Source: Balneolaceae bacterium
GTDB taxonomy: Bacteria; Bacteroidota; Rhodothermia; Balneolales; Balneolaceae
NCBI GenBank assembly: GCA_006969905.1
Contig: CP030887.1
Span: 434,001 to 498,000 of the forward strand
Reading direction: 5' to 3'
DNA: 64,000 bases
Shown one piece after another: positions 25,928-35,226 of the stretch (positions within the stretch are counted from its first letter, which is position 1; every line of letters starts with the position of its first letter). The notes under the pieces are model-generated. The model saw only the letters and a list, made by a program, of their open reading frames with translations, searched no databases and was not told the DNA's origin. The translations under genes were made by a program, and so were the position numbers.

Positions 25928-28900
25928 TTAAAATTCAAGGTTTATACCCAGTTGAATGGTTCTTGCGAGGGGGTATGCTCCGTAGTCTTCACCAGGAGTT
26001 AAGCTATTTGAAGCTTGTAGATTAACCTCGGGGTTAAAGCCAATGTAATCTGTAAATATGGCCAGGTTTGTAGCAGAAGCATATATCCTTGCTTTTGAAG
26101 CAAAGTTTCCAAGCTTTTCAACCGGTAAATTATAACCGATTTGAACATTCTTAATACTCACATAGCTACCATCCTGAACCTGATAAGAGGAAGGGCGGTT
26201 ATTATTACCATGTGTGCCTGTACTTCTATCCGCTCTTGGATGTTCGCCATTTCCCGGATCGCTTTCAGATCGCCATCTGTTATTTAATACAGCATAGGCA
26301 TTAAAGTTAGCCTCTCCGTTAAGCAAGTGGCGAGATGTAAGATTTAATACTTCTCTACCCACTACACCTTGTATAAATACGCTTAAATCGAAGTTTTTAT
26401 AATTAAAACGATTCGTAATACCATATGTGAAATCCGGCTGATAATTACCTAGTATGGTTCGGTCATCAGCATTAATTACACCATCACCATTTACATCTTT
26501 AAATCTGAAATCACCTGGTTTTGGTGCCGGAGCTAATGCATCAGCGGGTGCAGCATCAATCTCAGCCTGATTTTGGTAGATTCCTTCTACCACATATCCG
26601 TAATAACTTCCTACAGCGGATCCTATCTGAGTAATGTGTCGTACACCAGCAGCACCCGAAACTAAAATCGGATCGCCATTAGGACCTAATTTATTAACCT
26701 GATTTCTATTGGTCGCCATATTGAAATCAGTCGACCATTGAAAATCTCTTTCTACAATATTTCTGGAAGTGATAGAAAACTCAAAACCTTCATTTTCAAC
26801 TTCACCAATATTTGTAAGCACACTATTAAAACCAGTAGAAGGAGGTACATTTACCGACAGTAATAGATCTTTGGTAGTAGTAAAGTAATAATCCATACTA
26901 CCATATATCCTATCGCTTAACAGAGCATAATCAATACCAAGATTGGTTTGATAGCTGGTCTCCCAAGAAAGTTCGCTGTCACCTAAAGTAGCCAATGATG
27001 ATCCTGGAAATACTACCCCATCTTCGGGATAAGTAACACTAGCCAGTCGACTTACAGAACTATAGTTGCCAATCTCAAAATTACCGGCAACACCATAACT
27101 TGCTCTCAATTTCAACTCGCTAAATATATTCATGTCTTCCATGAACGACTCTTCACTCAATCTCCAGCCAAGCGAGGCAGAAGGAAAAATCCCTGTTTGA
27201 TTATCCGAACCAAATCTAGAAGCACGATCTGATCGTATCGTAGCAGTAACCAAATATTTACCCTGATAGGAATAATTTACCCTTGCTAGCGCAGAAACAA
27301 GGGCCCATTCTGATTCATTTACTCCCCCACCTGTTACAATACCACCTGCAACGTTTGGTACCTGATCATCAACGAAACCCTGGGCAATTACAATGTTTAC
27401 TTCATTTTTTTGCTTTTGTGCTGTGTACCCTGCTAAAACACTTACTCTATGATCTTCATTGAAAACAGTTTCATAATTGATGGTATTTTCCCAAAGCCAG
27501 TTAAATCCATTTGCACCACTAGACTGTGCAAAAGGCTGGGGTGATGTTTGGTTTCTGTATAAAAACTTTGTACCCCTGTAAAATGAAGATTGGTAATCGT
27601 CTAAATCATATCCTAACAGTGATTTAAATGTGATATTCTCATTAATATTTACCGTACCATAAAGGCTACCATATAAACGATTATTGTTAATTTCTTCGCT
27701 TATAAATCTTTGAATCGCTAGTGGGTTACTTGCCGTGGTAGTACCTCCACCCAAATGAGATTGATTATTTAACTGATTAATGGTTCCATCTGTATTAAAT
27801 GGCGATACTACAGGTGAGTGCACTAAAGCAGAGTATATGATACCCGGAGGTTGTCCAAAATAGGGCGCATTAGCTGGCAATCTATCGTGCTGAGAAAGTG
27901 CTGCATTTGTAACAGAGCCTACTTTTACTTTATCTGTTATATCATATGTAACGTTTGCCCTGAAATTATACCTGGTAAATGATGATCCATCGATAATACC
28001 TTCCTGATCCAGAAAACCACCAGATAAGAAATAAGTAGCCCGGTCAGTTCCACCACTGGCAGATATATGGTAATTTTGTTGACTTGAAGAGCTCAACACT
28101 AAATCTAACCAATCTGTATCTGTACCATCCCAATTTATATAAGATTCAGGAATCAGGAAGTTTCCAATGTCTGGCCGACCGGCATTTGTATTTGGATCAT
28201 AAAGTGGATTTGCAGGTTGGTTGCCTCTTTCAATTTCCTGCAGGTAATTATTGTTTCTTGCATCTTTTGTGTATGCAATTAATTCTTCAGCATTCATCAT
28301 ATCAGGCTTATTAACTACCGATGAAGCTCCACCAAACATGTTTACAGTTACCCGGTTTATACCACGACTCCCTTTTTTAGTGGTAACCAAAATTACACCC
28401 CCCGCTCCGCGAGAACCGTAAATAGCTGCTGAAGAAGCGTCCTTTAATACATCAATAGCTTCAATATCATTGGGGTTTAATGAACTGAATGCATTTGACC
28501 TAGGAGCTTGAAATGATCCTCTCTGAGACTGAATATCAACTTGTAAGTCAGAGTTTCTTGATAAAGGAATCCCATCAATTACGTAAAGCGGACTATTACC
28601 TGCCGTAATAGAACCTCCCCCGCGAATGGTGATTTCCGGACTTGCACCAGGTTCTCCGGTTGGTTCTACAACATTTACCCCTGCCAACCTGCCCTGAAGT
28701 GCATTTTCAAAGCTTGATACCGGAATGTTTTGGATATCCCCGGTACGTATAGAAGCAATAGAACCGGTCACCTCCGTACGTTGCTGTGTACCATAACCAA
28801 CTACTATTATATCATCGAATGTTACCAGATCAGGCATTAAAGTAATATTAAAGACAGTCTGGCCATTTATGGGTACCTCTTGTGTTACATAACCAATAAA

Positions 28901-29506
28901 CTGGATAACCAAAATTTCTGCATCATCAGGAATTGTAAGTTCAAAAGTTCCATCAACTTCTGTATTAGTACCTATATAAGTACCTTTTACAAAAACATTT
29001 GCAGAAGGCACCGGCTCGTTAGTTAACCCATCAACAACCGTACCTCTTATTTCGATATTTGCTACATTTTTATTTTCAGGCGAAACAGGAGCTTTTTTAA
29101 TAAGAACAATCTCCCTGTTTTTGGAAATAGCGACTTCATAATCGGTGCCAAGCATTACTATTTGCAGGGCATTGCCAACAGTAATATCCTTAGCTTTTAC
29201 GTCAATTTTCTTGTCAAGAATATCCAGCTTGGAATTGAAAGCTATTCCAAGTTTTGCTTTCTTTGCTATATCTCTGAGTACACTGCCAAGCCTTACATTT
29301 TTTTCTTCAATTGATACAATACTTTGTAGTTCAGGGATTAAATCTGAATAATCATTCACCGAATAGTATAGATTTGACTGTAAACTGTTCGAAGCTGATG
29401 TAATAAGCTGTGCATTCGCAACTAAACTGCTCGCATTAAACGCAAAAACGGTTAGTATAAAATAAGAGGTTATTTTCCTCAATAATTTTGTAGCTGTAAC
29501 TTCCAT
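25928..29506 (-). CDS. SusC/RagA TonB-linked receptor with STN signalling domain
   Basis: About 1192 residues. Signal peptide (ends near SLVANAQ), STN domain (about 60-130, LGSVLRDIAKKAKLGIAFNS, SKNREIVLIKK), CarboxypepD-like domain (about 145-225, IRGTVVDGLTNEPVPSANV), TonB box/plug (DDIIVVGYGTQQRTEVTGSI), SusC motif EAIDVLKDASSAAIYGSRG, and a barrel ending GINLEF. ATG 29506 has AGGA seven bases upstream and is preferred over ATG 29518. The STN domain is what FecA-type transducers use to signal to a FecR anti-sigma factor, and such a pair is encoded just upstream. It imports glycan fragments with SusD. Confidence 0.96.
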   Translation of the reverse strand: MEVTATKLLRKITSYFILTVFAFNASSLVANAQLITSASNSLQSNLYYSVNDYSDLIPELQSIVSIEEKNVRLGSVLRDIAKKAKLGIAFNSKLDILDKKIDVKAKDITVGNALQIVMLGTDYEVAISKNREIVLIKKAPVSPENKNVANIEIRGTVVDGLTNEPVPSANVFVKGTYIGTNTEVDGTFELTIPDDAEILVIQFIGYVTQEVPINGQTVFNITLMPDLVTFDDIIVVGYGTQQRTEVTGSIASIRTGDIQNIPVSSFENALQGRLAGVNVVEPTGEPGASPEITIRGGGSITAGNSPLYVIDGIPLSRNSDLQVDIQSQRGSFQAPRSNAFSSLNPNDIEAIDVLKDASSAAIYGSRGAGGVILVTTKKGSRGINRVTVNMFGGASSVVNKPDMMNAEELIAYTKDARNNNYLQEIERGNQPANPLYDPNTNAGRPDIGNFLIPESYINWDGTDTDWLDLVLSSSSQQNYHISASGGTDRATYFLSGGFLDQEGIIDGSSFTRYNFRANVTYDITDKVKVGSVTNAALSQHDRLPANAPYFGQPPGIIYSALVHSPVVSPFNTDGTINQLNNQSHLGGGTTTASNPLAIQRFISEEINNNRLYGSLYGTVNINENITFKSLLGYDLDDYQSSFYRGTKFLYRNQTSPQPFAQSSGANGFNWLWENTINYETVFNEDHRVSVLAGYTAQKQKNEVNIVIAQGFVDDQVPNVAGGIVTGGGVNESEWALVSALARVNYSYQGKYLVTATIRSDRASRFGSDNQTGIFPSASLGWRLSEESFMEDMNIFSELKLRASYGVAGNFEIGNYSSVSRLASVTYPEDGVVFPGSSLATLGDSELSWETSYQTNLGIDYALLSDRIYGSMDYYFTTTKDLLLSVNVPPSTGFNSVLTNIGEVENEGFEFSITSRNIVERDFQWSTDFNMATNRNQVNKLGPNGDPILVSGAAGVRHITQIGSAVGSYYGYVVEGIYQNQAEIDAAPADALAPAPKPGDFRFKDVNGDGVINADDRTILGNYQPDFTYGITNRFNYKNFDLSVFIQGVVGREVLNLTSRHLLNGEANFNAYAVLNNRWRSESDPGNGEHPRADRSTGTHGNNNRPSSYQVQDGSYVSIKNVQIGYNLPVEKLGNFASKARIYASATNLAIFTDYIGFNPEVNLQASNSLTPGEDYGAYPLARTIQLGINLEF

Positions 29507-29605
29507 ATATGTCCTCATTTGCTGGTTAGTATTAACTCCACTGATCGCTAAAAAGCGCTTCCATATTCATTTCGAATTATTCATTGTTTTCTAAAATCAT
29601 TGCTG

Positions 29606-30673
29606 TTATTGGGTCGACTTGCTGATACCGAACCGAACTGTATCCCGTTCAATTTTGTACGTAAGTCCCAAAGACATAGAAATTGTCTCCAGAACATTTT
29701 CAAGCATCCTGCTTTTAAATTCGGCTGTTAACTGAAGTTCACTCACTTCCGGGTTTTCAAAACTGACAGTTATATCATACTTACGCTCTAGCTGCCTTTT
29801 GACTTCTGCCATAGGAGCTTGATAGAATTTCAAATACCCATCTTTCCAGCTTAGGTATAAATCCAGATTGTTTACTTGCTGGGTGCTGATGGTTTTTTCT
29901 TTGATATCAAAACTGCCAAGCTTACCCGCCGTCAGAATAACTCCGTCATCAATCCCTTTACCCTCACCCCGAAAGGAAACCACCCCCTCCTCAACCACTG
30001 TTCGAACTTCATTATCTTCGGGAAAAGATCGAATGGCAAAAGATGTACCCAGCACTTCTACCACAGATCCCCTCGTATAAATAACAAATGGTTTATTTGG
30101 GTTTTTAGCTACATCGAAATAAGCTTCACCTTCCAGGTATACTTCCCTTATATCCGGTTTAAATACGCTGGGAATCCTGATTTTACTTTCTGAGTTGAGT
30201 GTTACTTTAGTGCCATCAGAAAGTGTCATAGAACCTCTCAATCCTTTTTTCATCGAGATGCTTTTCAATATCGGTTCCGGCGTAACCTCTTCACTTGTCA
30301 AAAATTGATTAGCATAAATGCCTATAGAAACCGCAATTATAAAAATTGCAGCTATTCGCGCTAAAAAAAGAAGGTTTTTACGTTTTCTGTTTTTACTTCG
30401 TAAATCGAAAATTTTACCCGATTGATCACAATCATCCTCAATTCTGCTTTGAAGAACGGCCCAATCCAACTCAACATCAAAGTTCTCATCCATACTTTTG
30501 AACTCCGGAGAAAGCTCCCATATCTTTTTGAGGTCTTCCATTAATCTCCTATTCTCTTCATTTTCAGCCAACCATTGCTGAACTGATTTTGATTCTTCAG
30601 GTGTACATTCAGAAGCCAGATATCTGGCCAATAATTTGCTCTTCAATTCCGGTATTTTATGATGTTCTTTCAC
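29606..30673 (-). CDS. FecR-family anti-sigma factor
   Basis: 355 residues. N-terminal cytoplasmic anti-sigma domain (ARYLASECTPEESKSVQQWLAENEENRRLME), one membrane helix (about 104-124, LLFLARIAAIFIIAVSIGIYA region), then the periplasmic FecR domain (KGLRGSMTLSDGTKVTLNSES, EVYLEGEAYFDVAKNPNKPF) and a C-terminal DUF4974-like end (LYLSWKDGYLKFYQAPMAEV). It starts with GTG at 30673, 47 bp after the sigma gene, and precedes susC by about 100 bp. Expected to hold the ECF sigma factor until SusC reports substrate. Confidence 0.94.
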   Translation of the reverse strand: MKEHHKIPELKSKLLARYLASECTPEESKSVQQWLAENEENRRLMEDLKKIWELSPEFKSMDENFDVELDWAVLQSRIEDDCDQSGKIFDLRSKNRKRKNLLFLARIAAIFIIAVSIGIYANQFLTSEEVTPEPILKSISMKKGLRGSMTLSDGTKVTLNSESKIRIPSVFKPDIREVYLEGEAYFDVAKNPNKPFVIYTRGSVVEVLGTSFAIRSFPEDNEVRTVVEEGVVSFRGEGKGIDDGVILTAGKLGSFDIKEKTISTQQVNNLDLYLSWKDGYLKFYQAPMAEVKRQLERKYDITVSFENPEVSELQLTAEFKSRMLENVLETISMSLGLTYKIERDTVRFGISKSTQ

Positions 30674-30720
30674 TTTTCACTGTTATTTAAGACAGAACAA
30701 TATTTGCATACCCCTAAGAT

Positions 30721-31332
30721 TTATTTAAAATCTTCTGAACTTATTTTCTCACGGATATATTTAATAGCCTGCCCAATATGGTTTTCTACTGTTTTTTTAG
30801 AAATACCCAATACTTTAGATATTTCTTCATAGCTAAAGCCATGTCGTCTGTTGAGTTCAAACGAGATGCGTCTTCGTTCCGGCATTTCTTCAACCAGTTC
30901 CCAGATTCTCTTTAGTTGCCTGATTTCTAGTTCAGTGAGATTGCCATATAAGGTTTCATCTTGTTTGAGTTCTCTATTATGGCTTTCGACTTCACTCTGA
31001 TAATTCTTTTTTAGTCTTAGAAGAGCTTTTTTCTTTTCTAAAAGGTTTAATGCCTGGTTTCTGACTGCCTGGTATAAATATACTTTTATGGAGTAGTGAA
31101 GCTCCCAATCCTCCCGGTTTCTCCAAATTTTAAGAAATACATCCTGGACAGTATCTCTCGCTAATTCTTTTGATTTGGTGATGGTATTGGCAAATCGGAT
31201 AAGTTTATTATGGTACTCAAAGAAAAGCTTTTCGAATGCAGCTTTATCTCCTGAACGTATTTTGCGCACTTTAAGGAAGTCATCTTCCTTTCCCCCATTA
31301 TTAGTATTATCTATATGTGCAAAAAGCAACAT
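30721..31332 (-). CDS. ECF RNA polymerase sigma factor
   Basis: 203 residues. Sigma region 2 (AAFEKLFFEYHNKLIRFANTITKS, ARDTVQDVFLKIWRNR) and region 4 (EMPERRRISFELNRRHGFSYEEISKVLGISKKTVENHI) with the helix-turn-helix are clear. It lacks region 3, as ECF factors do. The order sigma-FecR-SusC(STN)-SusD is the standard regulatory arrangement in FCB glycan loci. A hairpin at 31462-31490 separates it from the upstream nagB/PIG-L unit, so it probably has its own promoter in 31333-31461. Confidence 0.94.
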   Translation of the reverse strand: MLLFAHIDNTNNGGKEDDFLKVRKIRSGDKAAFEKLFFEYHNKLIRFANTITKSKELARDTVQDVFLKIWRNREDWELHYSIKVYLYQAVRNQALNLLEKKKALLRLKKNYQSEVESHNRELKQDETLYGNLTELEIRQLKRIWELVEEMPERRRISFELNRRHGFSYEEISKVLGISKKTVENHIGQAIKYIREKISSEDFK

Positions 31333-31461
31333 TTACTAATCACTGCATCTTAAGTACCTTTTTTAATAATACTTATATAGTCCTCATTTCATGCCTTATC
31401 CTGATGTAATTAACATATGCTGAACATCAAAAGCACACTTTAAAACCTCAACCTTCAAAAG

Positions 31462-31490
31462 AAAGCAGCAAATAATTGATTTACTGCTTT
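31462..31490 (-). terminator. hairpin ending the nagB-PIG-L unit
   Basis: AAAGCAG (31462-31468) and CTGCTTT (31484-31490), with inner AAAT/ATTT pairing, form a stem directly after the deacetylase stop at 31501. On the minus strand it is followed by CTTTTGAAGG, a short T stretch, so it is a moderate terminator. Confidence 0.5.
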
Positions 31491-31500
31491 TCAACATGAA

Positions 31501-32370
31501 TTAATCATTATTTGAAAACCCCGGGCCACTACCTGCCCCGTCCGGTGCACCCATTCGGTATCGAAACTGCTCTGTAGTTCCTACCCGGTTTTTTATTCGT
31601 TCAATAAACCGTTGCCGCTCTTCATCTGACAGGTCATCAAGAGTAGCAAATCGATCATCTGAATTACCAGGGTAATCTCCGGATAAAGAAGTAAACTGAC
31701 TCAAGTAAGCCATATTCGATTCCATTTTCTGTTCAATGTAGTCGGAAATATCTACCGTTACGTTTGGAGCTTCAGCTCCCCAGTACATGTATTCTCTAAT
31801 ACTTACTGGTTCTAATCCTTCTTGTATAACATGCTCTGGAAAAATGAGATGCCATTCCGCTGCTCTTGCAGCATCTACTGCTAAGTAGGCTGCTGCGCGG
31901 TGATCACTCTTATGCCATTTTACATATCTGTAACCGGGTTCAAAACTTATCAGAACGTCAGGCTGGATCTTCCTATACCACCAGACCATTCGCTTAACAA
32001 GTTCTTCCCGGTCTGCAAATTCTACCATCCCATCTGTATAACCAAGATTGATATAATTCTCCTCAGGAAGTCCTATAGCACGCATTGCATTAAGTTGTTC
32101 ATGTCGGCGAATTTTTTCGAGACGCTGACGTGTCATAGTCCGGTCTCTGGTACCCACATTTCCATTGGTAAGCAACATTATGTACACATTATTTCCATTT
32201 TCCTGGAGCATTGCCAAAGTTCCATGCCTTCCGGCATCATCATCAGGATGAGCCCCCACCAATAGTATAGTCCTTCCAGTCCATTCTTCAATGGGTGTCT
32301 CCGGCTGGGCCAAAACCAAAACCGGTAACACCAAAAAGACCATTAAAATCAAAGTGCTTTGTTTTTTCAT
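31501..32370 (-). CDS. exported PIG-L family deacetylase (locus copy 2)
   Basis: 289 residues with a signal peptide (ends near VLAQP) and the LmbE fold: LLVGAHPDDDAGRHGTLAML (His41, Asp43, Asp44) and WHKSDHRAAAYLAVDAAR supply the zinc ligands, and LTNGNVGTRDRTMTRQRLEKIRR is the usual following helix. It differs clearly from the deacetylase at 23548-24453, so it is a separate subfamily rather than a recent copy. It follows nagB by 40 bp. Presumed reaction is removal of N-acetyl from an amino sugar outside the cytoplasm; substrate unproven. Confidence 0.89.
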   Translation of the reverse strand: MKKQSTLILMVFLVLPVLVLAQPETPIEEWTGRTILLVGAHPDDDAGRHGTLAMLQENGNNVYIMLLTNGNVGTRDRTMTRQRLEKIRRHEQLNAMRAIGLPEENYINLGYTDGMVEFADREELVKRMVWWYRKIQPDVLISFEPGYRYVKWHKSDHRAAAYLAVDAARAAEWHLIFPEHVIQEGLEPVSIREYMYWGAEAPNVTVDISDYIEQKMESNMAYLSQFTSLSGDYPGNSDDRFATLDDLSDEERQRFIERIKNRVGTTEQFRYRMGAPDGAGSGPGFSNND

Positions 32371-32410
32371 ATTAGTCCTGTTTTTCGTTAATAGCTGTTG
32401 AGTGCTAATT

Positions 32411-33175
32411 TTAAATTCTATTGACTTGTATCTCGTTTTGAATCATTGCTGCTGCTGGTTCATCCAAAACCAACTCTAACTTTTTATTCCCCTGGAGAAA
32501 TGAGACTGGGCAATCACTGGAAACTTGTTGTAAAAATGACTTTGCAATGATTTCTGCTTTCTTTTCACCCCATGCCAGCAAATAGATTTTTTTTGCCTCC
32601 AAAATTGTTTTTATCCCCATGGTGATGGCTTTTTCAGGAACAGGTGATCCGTTAAAATGAATCTTAGCATCTTGTCTTGTAATATCTTCCAGGTATACTA
32701 GTCTTGTAATGGAATCAATACCTGATCCTGGTTCATTAAAGCCAACATGCCCTGTTCTGCCAATTCCGAGAATTTGAATATCAATCCCCCCGAAATCTGT
32801 AATCTTTTGCTCATAGCTTTTACAGTATTCATTTATTTCATGCTCAGCTATTGAACCATCCGGGATATGTATGTTTTGCGAAGGTATATCTACATGAGAA
32901 AAAAAATGATTATGCATGTAGCTGTGATAGCTCTTGCCTGAACTCCCACTCATAGGATAATACTCATCAAGGTTAAAAGAGACTACATTGCGAAAGCTTG
33001 TGCCAGCTTTATTCAGTCTTATAAGTTCATCATAAACAGGTTTTGGAGTGTTCCCGGTTGACAGTCCCAATATTGTTTGCCTATTAATAGCATTATTTTT
33101 CTGTATTACATCTGTAATGCTATTTGCAACATGTACCGATGCCATGTATGGATTTGGGAAAACACTCAATTCCAT
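32411..33175 (-). CDS. nagB: glucosamine-6-phosphate deaminase
   Basis: 254 residues, cytoplasmic; converts glucosamine-6-phosphate to fructose-6-phosphate and ammonia. Motifs: phosphate loop GLSTGNTPKPVYDEL, catalytic base in FNLDEY (Asp70), and GIGRTGHVGFNEPGS (His143, Glu148). The residue matching E. coli Asp141 is Thr, which I recall as common in FCB enzymes. There is no nagA (N-acetylglucosamine-6-phosphate deacetylase) nearby; exported PIG-L enzymes may replace it. First gene of the minus-strand locus; the divergent neighbour is a symporter unit. Confidence 0.93.
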   Translation of the reverse strand: MELSVFPNPYMASVHVANSITDVIQKNNAINRQTILGLSTGNTPKPVYDELIRLNKAGTSFRNVVSFNLDEYYPMSGSSGKSYHSYMHNHFFSHVDIPSQNIHIPDGSIAEHEINEYCKSYEQKITDFGGIDIQILGIGRTGHVGFNEPGSGIDSITRLVYLEDITRQDAKIHFNGSPVPEKAITMGIKTILEAKKIYLLAWGEKKAEIIAKSFLQQVSSDCPVSFLQGNKKLELVLDEPAAAMIQNEIQVNRI

Positions 33176-33369
33176 TTCCTCAGATATATCGATAAGAATA
33201 TTAGCGGTGTTAATGATTACCGAATTGTTTAATCCGTACTTTTTTAAGACGGGTGTGAAACTTAAAACCCCTATAAATCTGAGTTATCAAATCCTTTTTC
33301 TAATTTTAGGCCGGAAAGTTATAAAGTGATTGAGCTTTTAAACTAAAACATCATTTCCTATCATCTGGC

Positions 33370-33489
33370 ATGGAAAATCAAAACCCTGAAGAAACCAACT
33401 GGAAAAGAACTTACACCCAGGTATTTATATGGGGTGTGGTTTGCATTTTGTTATTCTATTGGTTCACCTCAACCTTTAACCTGCCTTAG
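33370..33489 (+). CDS. 39-residue membrane protein preceding the sodium:solute symporter
   Basis: A small gene, ATG 33370 to TAG 33487-33489. The product begins MENQNPEETNWKRTYTQVFI, then has one membrane helix rich in aromatic residues (about 18-32) and a short tail ending FNLP. A polar, charged N-terminus before one helix predicts N-in orientation. It stops 3 bp before the symporter ATG, so the two are certainly co-transcribed. Very short membrane partners are known beside some sodium:solute symporters, and this is probably one (inference from position and shape). Confidence 0.75.
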   Translation: MENQNPEETNWKRTYTQVFIWGVVCILLFYWFTSTFNLP

Positions 33490-33492
33490 CCA

Positions 33493-35223
33493 ATGCATTG
33501 GATAGACTGGGGTGTACTTATCCTGTTTTTAGCCTACACTATCTGGGACGGCACAAGAAAAGGTAAAGATGCTGAAAACATTGAAGGGTATTTATTAGCA
33601 GGAAGGGGAATGCCATGGTGGGCGGCAGGGCTTTCCATAATGGCTACGCAGGCCTCCGCGATTACTTTTATTGGCACCACTGGGATTGCTTATGTAGAAG
33701 ATATGCGTTTTGTAATGGTTTACCTGGCTATTCCTTTTGCTATGATTCTTATCTGCATGTTCCTGGTTCCATTTTTCAGCAGAATGAAGGCTTTTACTGC
33801 TTATGAAGTACTGGAGGAACGCTTCGGACTAAAAACCAGGCTGACTACCAGCGGATTGTTTCTTATTTCCCGCGGATTGGCTCTTGGGACTGTAATTGCA
33901 GCTCCATCATATGTACTTGCCCTTCTTTTAGGGCTTCCACTCTGGATCACAATCCTCATTATCGGGGCAATTGCAACAGCATATACCATGATTGGAGGAA
34001 TGGCCGGGGTCATCTCAACTGATGTAAAGCAAATGGCCGTAATGATGTTCGGGCTCATATTTTGTTTCGGGATGATTCTTTACTACTTCCCTGAAGAAGT
34101 TTCCTTTGGGGATGCTTTGTATTTAGCGGGATCATTAGATAAACTCACTGCACTGGACCTCAGCTTTGATCTCAGTGAAAAATACAATGTGTGGAGCGGG
34201 GTTATTGCTGCACTATTTTTAATGCTCTCTTATTTTGGCACAGATCAAACCCAGGTACAACGTTACTTAACCACTCCTTCTACCGGGGAAGCCCGCAACT
34301 CCCTGTTGATGTCGGCTTATGCAAAAGTTCCCATGCAGTTCTTTATCCTTTTGCTTGGTGTCATGTTATATATCTTCTTCATTTTTAATGATGCCCCTAT
34401 TTCGTTCCGGGCTTCTGACCCTGTGGCACAAACAGAAGAACAACAAAACCGTGAGCAGTTAATCTATGAGCAATATTCTGAAGCGAAGCTCGCCCGGGAA
34501 AAGGCTGCAATTGCCGTCAGTTTAGAACGATCAAAAGTTAATCAGCAGGCTTTTATTGAAGCCGACGCTTCGTTTAATGAAGCTCGCCAGGCAGAATTAG
34601 CGTTACAATCTGATATTTTATCTGCGGATGTAAACGATACCAACTACATCTTCCCCTATTTCATCCTGAACTATATCCCAATCGGGCTTATCGGTTTAAT
34701 TATTGCAGGGATTTTTGCTGCAGCAATGAGCTCTATCGATTCCCAGTTAAATGCTTTAAGTGCAGTAAGCATTGTAGATTGGTATCAACGATTGGATAAA
34801 AATAAACACGGCGATCTCCATTACCTGAAGTATTCCCGTTGGACTACACTGGGATGGGGCATTTTTGCTACTCTTTCTGCCCTGGCACTGGGCGAAACCC
34901 GCTCTATTATAGAACTTGTTAACCAAATCGGAAGTTACTTCTATGGCTCTATCCTGGGTGTTTTTATCCTGCTTCTTTGGGTTAAAAAAGCCAACGGAAC
35001 TGGGGCCTTAGCTGGCCTGGCTATGGGAATGCTTTCTGTATTTACCTTTGATCGACTTTTCTATTCTGAAACCCTGGGAGATTACTCTTTCTTCTTTCCG
35101 TGGATACAAGTACCTGAAACTTACACTAAGGCTATAGAATTTTTGTGGCTGAATCCGCTGGGGGCTTTTGTGGTAGTAGTGGTTGGATATATTATTAGTG
35201 TTGCAATCGGTAAGAAAGAATAA
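33493..35223 (+). CDS. sodium:solute symporter (SSS) with a helical insertion
   Basis: 576 residues, about 13 membrane helices. The early SSS motifs are present (YLLAGRGMPWWAAGLSIMATQASAITFIGTTGIAY), and so is the late AAMSSIDSQLNALSAVSIVDWYQR segment with conserved Ser residues of the sodium site. Residues about 309-382 form a charged, Glu/Gln/Ala-rich stretch with few prolines (TEEQQNREQLIYEQYSEAKL...), which looks like a coiled-coil loop not found in PutP/SglT. Substrate may be a sugar, sialic acid or amino acid. It stops 3 bp before the methyltransferase gene. Confidence 0.9.
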   Translation: MHWIDWGVLILFLAYTIWDGTRKGKDAENIEGYLLAGRGMPWWAAGLSIMATQASAITFIGTTGIAYVEDMRFVMVYLAIPFAMILICMFLVPFFSRMKAFTAYEVLEERFGLKTRLTTSGLFLISRGLALGTVIAAPSYVLALLLGLPLWITILIIGAIATAYTMIGGMAGVISTDVKQMAVMMFGLIFCFGMILYYFPEEVSFGDALYLAGSLDKLTALDLSFDLSEKYNVWSGVIAALFLMLSYFGTDQTQVQRYLTTPSTGEARNSLLMSAYAKVPMQFFILLLGVMLYIFFIFNDAPISFRASDPVAQTEEQQNREQLIYEQYSEAKLAREKAAIAVSLERSKVNQQAFIEADASFNEARQAELALQSDILSADVNDTNYIFPYFILNYIPIGLIGLIIAGIFAAAMSSIDSQLNALSAVSIVDWYQRLDKNKHGDLHYLKYSRWTTLGWGIFATLSALALGETRSIIELVNQIGSYFYGSILGVFILLLWVKKANGTGALAGLAMGMLSVFTFDRLFYSETLGDYSFFFPWIQVPETYTKAIEFLWLNPLGAFVVVVVGYIISVAIGKKE

Positions 35224-35226
35224 TCC

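Noticed and set aside
32411-33175. NagB Thr in place of the E. coli catalytic Asp141
   Set aside because: GRTGH/GRNGH variants are, to my knowledge, normal in non-enterobacterial NagB, so this is not a lost active site.
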